Source: JAVSMW01 sp032027005 (GTDB lineage Bacteria; Bacillota; Thermincolia; Thermincolales; UBA2595). Taken from it: 64,000 nucleotides of DNA. A program made the translations under genes and the position numbers. The stretch covers positions 276,625-340,624 of the forward strand of contig JAVSMW010000004.1 of assembly GCA_032027005.1 (NCBI GenBank), given 5' to 3'. The notes under the pieces are model-generated. The model was given only the letters and a program-made list of their open reading frames with translations. It did no database searches and was not told the DNA's origin. How positions within the stretch are numbered: the first letter of the stretch is position 1; every line of letters begins with the position of its first letter. Of the stretch, positions 60,846 to 64,000 are shown in pieces.

Positions 60846-61994
60846 CTAGGACTTTTTCTCCCTGCGGCGTCCAAGGTAATAACCAACTAAACCGCAGCCC
60901 CCTACTACCAGTATGCCGGGTAAAACCCACCAGGCCGGCCGGGGTAAATAATTGTCAGACTTGACCTTCGCCGTTGGAGATGCTGCAGTTTTGCTCATCT
61001 CTCTGGACAAAGCAGAATCCATTCCCGGCTGTTCATATACATTATTTGCTGCATTATTTGCTGCATTACCTGCAGCATTATCTGCAGCATTATCTGCAGC
61101 ATTATCTGCAGCATTACCTGGCTCACTGGCTGCACCGCTGTCAGCCATACTTCTCAACGTCCTCACGGCTTGATTTTGAGCCTTATCCAAAGTGGGAGTG
61201 TTTAAAATATTTGAACCATCCTCAGCCTGTTTACTCGCAGAATTGTCAGCTGGGGCCGGTAAATCTGCCGCTGCTGTAGGAGCCGGTTCTGAAACCGGAT
61301 TTTGCGGTTCAATTTGTGCTTTAGACTGTGCTTCTCCTTCAAATCCCGGCGAACTCTGTGTAATATTTGATGCAAAACCTGCGGCCATTTTTCCTCTGGG
61401 ACCAGCGTCAGTTTCACCTGAGTCTGTATTGCTCTCACTCTGGTCCGGCGGTGCAGCCTTTGATGCCATCGGAAGATTAGCCGCTAATTCCGGGGCCGCT
61501 AATTCCGAAGCTGCTATTTCTGGGGCCGCTGCTTCAGAAGTTTGTTGTCTGGTACTTCCGGGGCTTTCTGCGGCACTGTCTTGGCTTGTTCTTATTCGCA
61601 AATCATAAGCCTGATGCCCTGATGTAAGACTTAACTGATACAGGCCGGTGCCAATCCCCAGCCCAATCATCAGCACGGCTGCAACAAGGTGTTTATTGAT
61701 ACCGCTTAACCACTGCCGTAATCCAGATAACTTCTGACCGTCGCTTAGAATTATTTGCTCACCTGCTTCATGGCCCTCTGTTCTTAATCTAAGGATGAGC
61801 TGACTTCTGAACTCCTCCGGCGGGGTAACTTCACCTAATGAATTGAGTATTTTGACAGTTTCCCGCAAGGCGGCAAGTTCCTGTCGGCAAGAATCACAAG
61901 TACGGACATGTTTTTCTACTTCTAAAACATCCTGTTCATCGAGGACTTCGTCAATATATGCTGACAGCATTTCATGTATATCATCACAGTGCAT
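60846..61994 (-). CDS. zinc-finger anti-sigma factor with alanine/asparagine repeat region
   Basis: A 382-aa protein. The N-terminal ZAS motif (HVRTCDSC, after MHCDDIHEMLSAY) binds zinc and holds the sigma factor. A transmembrane helix lies at about residues 110-130 (VAAVLMIGLGIGTGLYQL). A long extracytoplasmic low-complexity region with seven ADNA/ANNA tandem units follows, and a second helix lies near the C-terminus (WWVLPGILVVGGCGLVGYYLG). The ATG at 61994 follows GGGGGG, 15 nt after the sigma gene stop. Confidence 0.9.
   Translation of the reverse strand: MHCDDIHEMLSAYIDEVLDEQDVLEVEKHVRTCDSCRQELAALRETVKILNSLGEVTPPEEFRSQLILRLRTEGHEAGEQIILSDGQKLSGLRQWLSGINKHLVAAVLMIGLGIGTGLYQLSLTSGHQAYDLRIRTSQDSAAESPGSTRQQTSEAAAPEIAASELAAPELAANLPMASKAAPPDQSESNTDSGETDAGPRGKMAAGFASNITQSSPGFEGEAQSKAQIEPQNPVSEPAPTAAADLPAPADNSASKQAEDGSNILNTPTLDKAQNQAVRTLRSMADSGAASEPGNAADNAADNAADNAAGNAANNAANNVYEQPGMDSALSREMSKTAASPTAKVKSDNYLPRPAWWVLPGILVVGGCGLVGYYLGRRREKKS
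61045..61125. repeat. 12-bp tandem repeats inside the anti-sigma gene
   Basis: About seven copies of a GCAGATAATGCT-type unit in frame, giving the ADNA/ANNA protein repeats. Unit number is likely to vary by slippage without breaking the frame. Confidence 0.85.
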
Positions 61995-62008
61995 TTGAGT
62001 CCCCCCTT

Positions 62009-62599
62009 TCATCGGCCTTCACAGGCTATACCTGATAACAGGTCTTGCCTGGCCAGGAGCAGATCCTTTAGAATATGCCTGGCCCTGCTGAGCCTTGATT
62101 TTACTGTGCCCAGGGAACATTCCAAAAAATAAGCAATTTCTTCATAGGTATAACCCTGAATATCGCGCATTATAATTACCGTACGGTGTTCATAGGAAAG
62201 GGAGTTTAACAGTTGCTGAAGTTCTTCCCGCCACTCCTTATGCACTACCTCTTCCAAGGGCCCGGTTTTCGTGGACTTAACCGGCTGCTGTCCCTGATCA
62301 ATCATTTCTTCCATAGAAACCGTCTTTTCTCTATCCCGGCGGCGGATTTCATCTTTACACACATTGGTCACCACCCTATAAAGCCAAGTGAGGAACGAGC
62401 TTTCCCCCCGAAAACTGCCTATGGACCGGTACACCCGGATAAAGGCCTCCTGGGCTAAATCACTGGCATCATTGTGATTTCCGGCATACCGGTAGGCAAT
62501 GGTGTAAACCCTGGTCTCATACCTCGCTGCCAATTGATCAAATGAATTTAAGTCCCCCTGTTTTATCTTTTCGATGAGCAGGTCATCGACTAGGTCCAC
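62009..62599 (-). CDS. ECF-type RNA polymerase sigma factor (SigW-like)
   Basis: A 196-aa sigma-70 family factor. Region 2 includes YRYAGNHNDASDLAQEAFIRVYRS and region 4 includes LSYEHRTVIIMRDIQGYTYEEIA with the helix-turn-helix LGTVKSRLSRARHILK. It is paired with the anti-sigma gene downstream. The GTG at 62599 has AAAGGAGG about 7 nt upstream. An ECF-type promoter directly upstream suggests it controls itself. Likely response: cell envelope stress (inference). Confidence 0.95.
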   Translation of the reverse strand: MDLVDDLLIEKIKQGDLNSFDQLAARYETRVYTIAYRYAGNHNDASDLAQEAFIRVYRSIGSFRGESSFLTWLYRVVTNVCKDEIRRRDREKTVSMEEMIDQGQQPVKSTKTGPLEEVVHKEWREELQQLLNSLSYEHRTVIIMRDIQGYTYEEIAYFLECSLGTVKSRLSRARHILKDLLLARQDLLSGIACEGR

Positions 62600-62621
62600 T
62601 GCGTTCCCTCCTTTCAATGCT

Positions 62622-62637
62622 TCAACTATATAGTTGA
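62622..62637. promoter_or_regulatory. 16-bp palindrome at the ECF sigma gene start region
   Basis: TCAACTATATAGTTGA, a perfect palindrome, overlaps the expected transcription start of the ECF gene. It may be an operator or simply form a 5' hairpin in the mRNA. Confidence 0.55.
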
Positions 62638-62661
62638 CGATTTATGCATTACAAAAGTTCC
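62636..62661 (-). promoter_or_regulatory. ECF-type promoter of the sigma/anti-sigma operon
   Basis: Minus strand GGAAC, 17-nt spacer, CGTC: the classic ECF promoter layout, about 37 nt before the sigma gene start. It supports positive autoregulation. The rest of the 330-bp region up to the tRNA holds a CTCGCAACTCGTGACTCGCGACTCG repeat-like tract (62795-62823) and no gene. Confidence 0.75.
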
Positions 62662-62931
62662 ATATCGTTCTTGTTATTATTAAATACAGATCGACAATAT
62701 CCTCCACAGACAGAATTGATTTTATATGCCATTTATGGCAGTTTAATAGGAAAATTCGTAGTAGATGGAAGGCGATCATTGTGAAATGATTACCCGCGGC
62801 TCGCAACTCGTGACTCGCGACTCGGTACCAAATAATTTTACAGTATGGGCACGAACTTCCATTTGACTTATCACAGCAAGTTTGGTAGAATAATTTATGC
62901 AGTTGAAGTTGCTTCCATTGTTTTCGTATTG

Positions 62932-63013
62932 GCCGGAGTGGCGGAATGGCAGACGCATACGACTCAAAATCGTACGGGAAACCGTGTGGGTTCGACTCCC
63001 ACCTCCGGCACCA
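62932..63013 (+). tRNA. tRNA-Leu (CAA anticodon)
   Basis: Acceptor GCCGGAG/CTCCGGC, D-arm GCGGAATGGCAGACGC, anticodon stem TACGA/TCGTA with loop CTCAAAA (anticodon CAA), a short class II variable arm, T-arm GTGGGTTCGACTCCCAC, and encoded ACCA end. Confidence 0.95.
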
Positions 63014-63029
63014 AAAAATTGATACTAAG

Positions 63030-63074
63030 CGGTTTTTGCGATTTGTCGATGATAACGCAAAGCCGTTTTTTTAT
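63030..63074 (+). terminator. terminator after tRNA-Leu
   Basis: CGGTTTTTGCG pairs imperfectly with CGCAAAGCCG and is followed by a T7 run. Confidence 0.75.
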
Positions 63075-63184
63075 TGTGAATCGTGGGTGAGATTAAATAT
63101 TGTCCTGAAAGCAGGAATTTTACAGGTTTGTAACAAATATTCTACAATATATCTGTTGAAACTCATGAAAGGGGAATAGTGCTT

Positions 63185-63394
63185 ATGGCTGAAAAGAAAT
63201 ACAAATTTAGTTATGTTATTGAACCTTCCTCGTGTGCAGGATGTGCCCAGTGTTGGACGGAATGCAAATTCAACGCTGTCGGTCCTGACACCCAAACCCT
63301 AACTTCCTACCTGATTAACCAAGATGAATGTACCCGGTGCGGCAAATGTTACAGAGGATGCCCGATTGTTGGATGCATTCAAAAAGTGTCTTGA
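63185..63394 (+). CDS. 2[4Fe-4S] ferredoxin
   Basis: A 69-aa small ferredoxin. The two cluster motifs are CAGCAQCWTEC (CX2CX2CX3C) and CTRCGKCYRGC (same spacing). There is no proline directly after the first motif's last cysteine (KF instead), a small departure from the usual CP. It ends IQKVS after a further cysteine. The ATG at 63185 has AAGGGGA 9 nt upstream; two codons earlier is an alternative. Confidence 0.92.
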   Translation: MAEKKYKFSYVIEPSSCAGCAQCWTECKFNAVGPDTQTLTSYLINQDECTRCGKCYRGCPIVGCIQKVS

Positions 63395-63397
63395 CCC

Positions 63398-63433
63398 AAA
63401 GACCTTGCTGATTAAACGTCAGCAAGGTCTTTT
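63398..63433. terminator. bidirectional terminator between ferredoxin and ArsC-like genes
   Basis: AAGACCTTGCTGA pairs with TCAGCAAGGTCTT, with T-rich tail on the plus strand; 4 nt after the ferredoxin stop and just past the end of the convergent gene. Confidence 0.9.
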
Positions 63434-63434
63434 A

Positions 63435-63773
63435 TTATCCCCAATCCTTCCACACTTCAGGTCGGTAACCCACTGTAGCCATTTTACCGTTACGGACGAT
63501 TGGGGTTCTATAAAGTTTAGGATTTTTAAAAAGTATTTCCTCCCTAACACTGCTGCTGCCTATATGTTGAAGATTGAGTTTCTTATACTCTGCTGCATCT
63601 TGGTTAAATAAATCATTTAGCCCTATGGCAGCTTTCACACTTGAAAATTCACCCTTGCTTAATCCGTACTTATACAAATCAATGAACTGATACTTAACAT
63701 TTCTTTCTTTAAAATACCGCTCGGCCTTCTTAGTGTCAAAGCATTTAGTCGTTCCAAAGATCTGAATGCTCAC
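63435..63773 (-). CDS. ArsC/Spx-family thioredoxin-fold protein
   Basis: A 112-aa protein with the thioredoxin fold of the ArsC/Spx group. A single redox cysteine is in FGTTKCFDTKKAERYFKE; KLYRTPIVRNGKMATVGYRPEVW is typical of the C-terminal part. One cysteine and no RNA-polymerase-binding CxxC, so it is closer to YffB/ArsC-like reductases than to Spx. GTG start with GGGGG 6 nt upstream. Function not assigned. Confidence 0.88.
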   Translation of the reverse strand: MSIQIFGTTKCFDTKKAERYFKERNVKYQFIDLYKYGLSKGEFSSVKAAIGLNDLFNQDAAEYKKLNLQHIGSSSVREEILFKNPKLYRTPIVRNGKMATVGYRPEVWKDWG

Positions 63774-63794
63774 TACAATCCCCCTTCAGATGGA

Positions 63795-63862
63795 AGTACT
63801 CTCTCCGAAATTCAAGATTCTTTATGTTCTGGGCTTCACGCGATGGACTTTTTATTTTTTCC
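63795..63862. repeat. upstream dispersed repeat, copy 3 (partial)
   Basis: CTCTCCGAAATTCAAG, GCGATGGACTTTTTA and TTTTTTCCTC match the first half of the repeat upstream of genes at 21615 and 36621. It lies about 20 bp before the ArsC-like start. From 63863 to the window end I see no supportable gene. Confidence 0.65.
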
Positions 63863-64000
63863 TCTAATTTTCGGTAGGGCTTTCGGAGATGTCCGGGAAT
63901 CTGGCAGGGCCACGTCAAAGTCATGCCTAACCCAGACACAGCGCGATCTGTGAAATAATAGTGGCTTTTTTCTTTATGGACTGGTAAAATAGAGTCAAAA

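Noticed and set aside
61045..61125. CRISPR-like tandem array
   Set aside because: The units are 12 bp without spacers and in frame inside a coding gene.
60952..61608. Plus-strand alanine- or leucine-rich frames
   Set aside because: Shadows of the repeat-rich anti-sigma gene on the other strand.
63745..63939. Minus-strand 64-codon frame
   Set aside because: It overlaps the ArsC-like start and the dispersed repeat; no binding site.

Overview
The window reads as a piece of a spore-forming, anaerobic, low-to-mid GC Firmicute of the class Clostridia, most like the Peptococcaceae/Thermincola group. This is inferred from gene content, not from a marker tree. The signs are strong GGAGG-type ribosome binding sites with many TTG/GTG starts, sporulation and germination genes (ytaF, a LysM-GH18 YaaH/SleL-type enzyme), the polA-mutM-coaE-ytaF neighbourhood known from Bacillus, a selenocysteine tRNA, a NirJ/Ahb-type radical SAM gene of the siroheme-dependent heme route, and a large set of multiheme c-type cytochromes.

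Layout. 1-2.1 kb: a partial FtsA-like ATPase gene, cheR and a small diheme cytochrome. 2.2-13 kb, minus strand: hemL, nirJ2-like, hemB, cobA-hemD fusion, hemC, hemA, precorrin-2 dehydrogenase, ccsB/resC and resB, which together make heme precursors and attach heme to c-type cytochromes. 13-23 kb, minus strand: five multiheme cytochromes (11, 6, 17, 12 and 10 CXXCH motifs), two anchored NHL beta-propeller proteins and a TPR protein, a plausible electron conduit from the menaquinone pool outward. 23-31 kb: polyprenyl diphosphate synthase, tatA, tRNA-Sec, a broken Cache-GGDEF-HD-GYP gene, an RND pump with a TetR-like operator, and the germination hydrolase. 31-43 kb: a small DMT-type transporter, a three-gene ABC exporter, an M24 peptidase, a SurA-like lipoprotein, a glucan phosphorylase, an iron-sulfur flavoprotein, a livK remnant and a LysM-sorbosone dehydrogenase protein. 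43-47.6 kb: repeat-rich accessory DNA with a small inverted-repeat element carrying a zinc-ribbon gene, an amidohydrolase gene with one in-frame UGA, a tiny membrane protein, a sixth large cytochrome (10 hemes) and an L,D-transpeptidase. 47.6-57 kb: ubiD, a five-gene peptide ABC transporter, lytic transglycosylase, coaE, ytaF. 57-64 kb: mutM, polA, anti-sigma and ECF sigma factor, tRNA-Leu, ferredoxin and an ArsC/Spx-like protein.

The most distinctive non-coding content is several families of dispersed intergenic repeats. One is a three-hairpin element of about 120 bp, present at five sites, that follows GTGA; at two sites that TGA is the stop codon of the preceding gene. A second is a related modular hairpin element. 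A third lies just upstream of three unrelated minus-strand genes. CTCTGCG/CAGAG, GCGGAT and AGTGGGGAGTGG degenerate repeats are also scattered through the spacers. Two N characters (35190 and 46187) mark assembly joins or ambiguous bases; the second sits inside a repeat and makes an apparent tandem copy doubtful.

The best leads are the in-frame UGA in the amidohydrolase of an organism that carries tRNA-Sec, the cytochrome/NHL cluster, and the structured repeat families.
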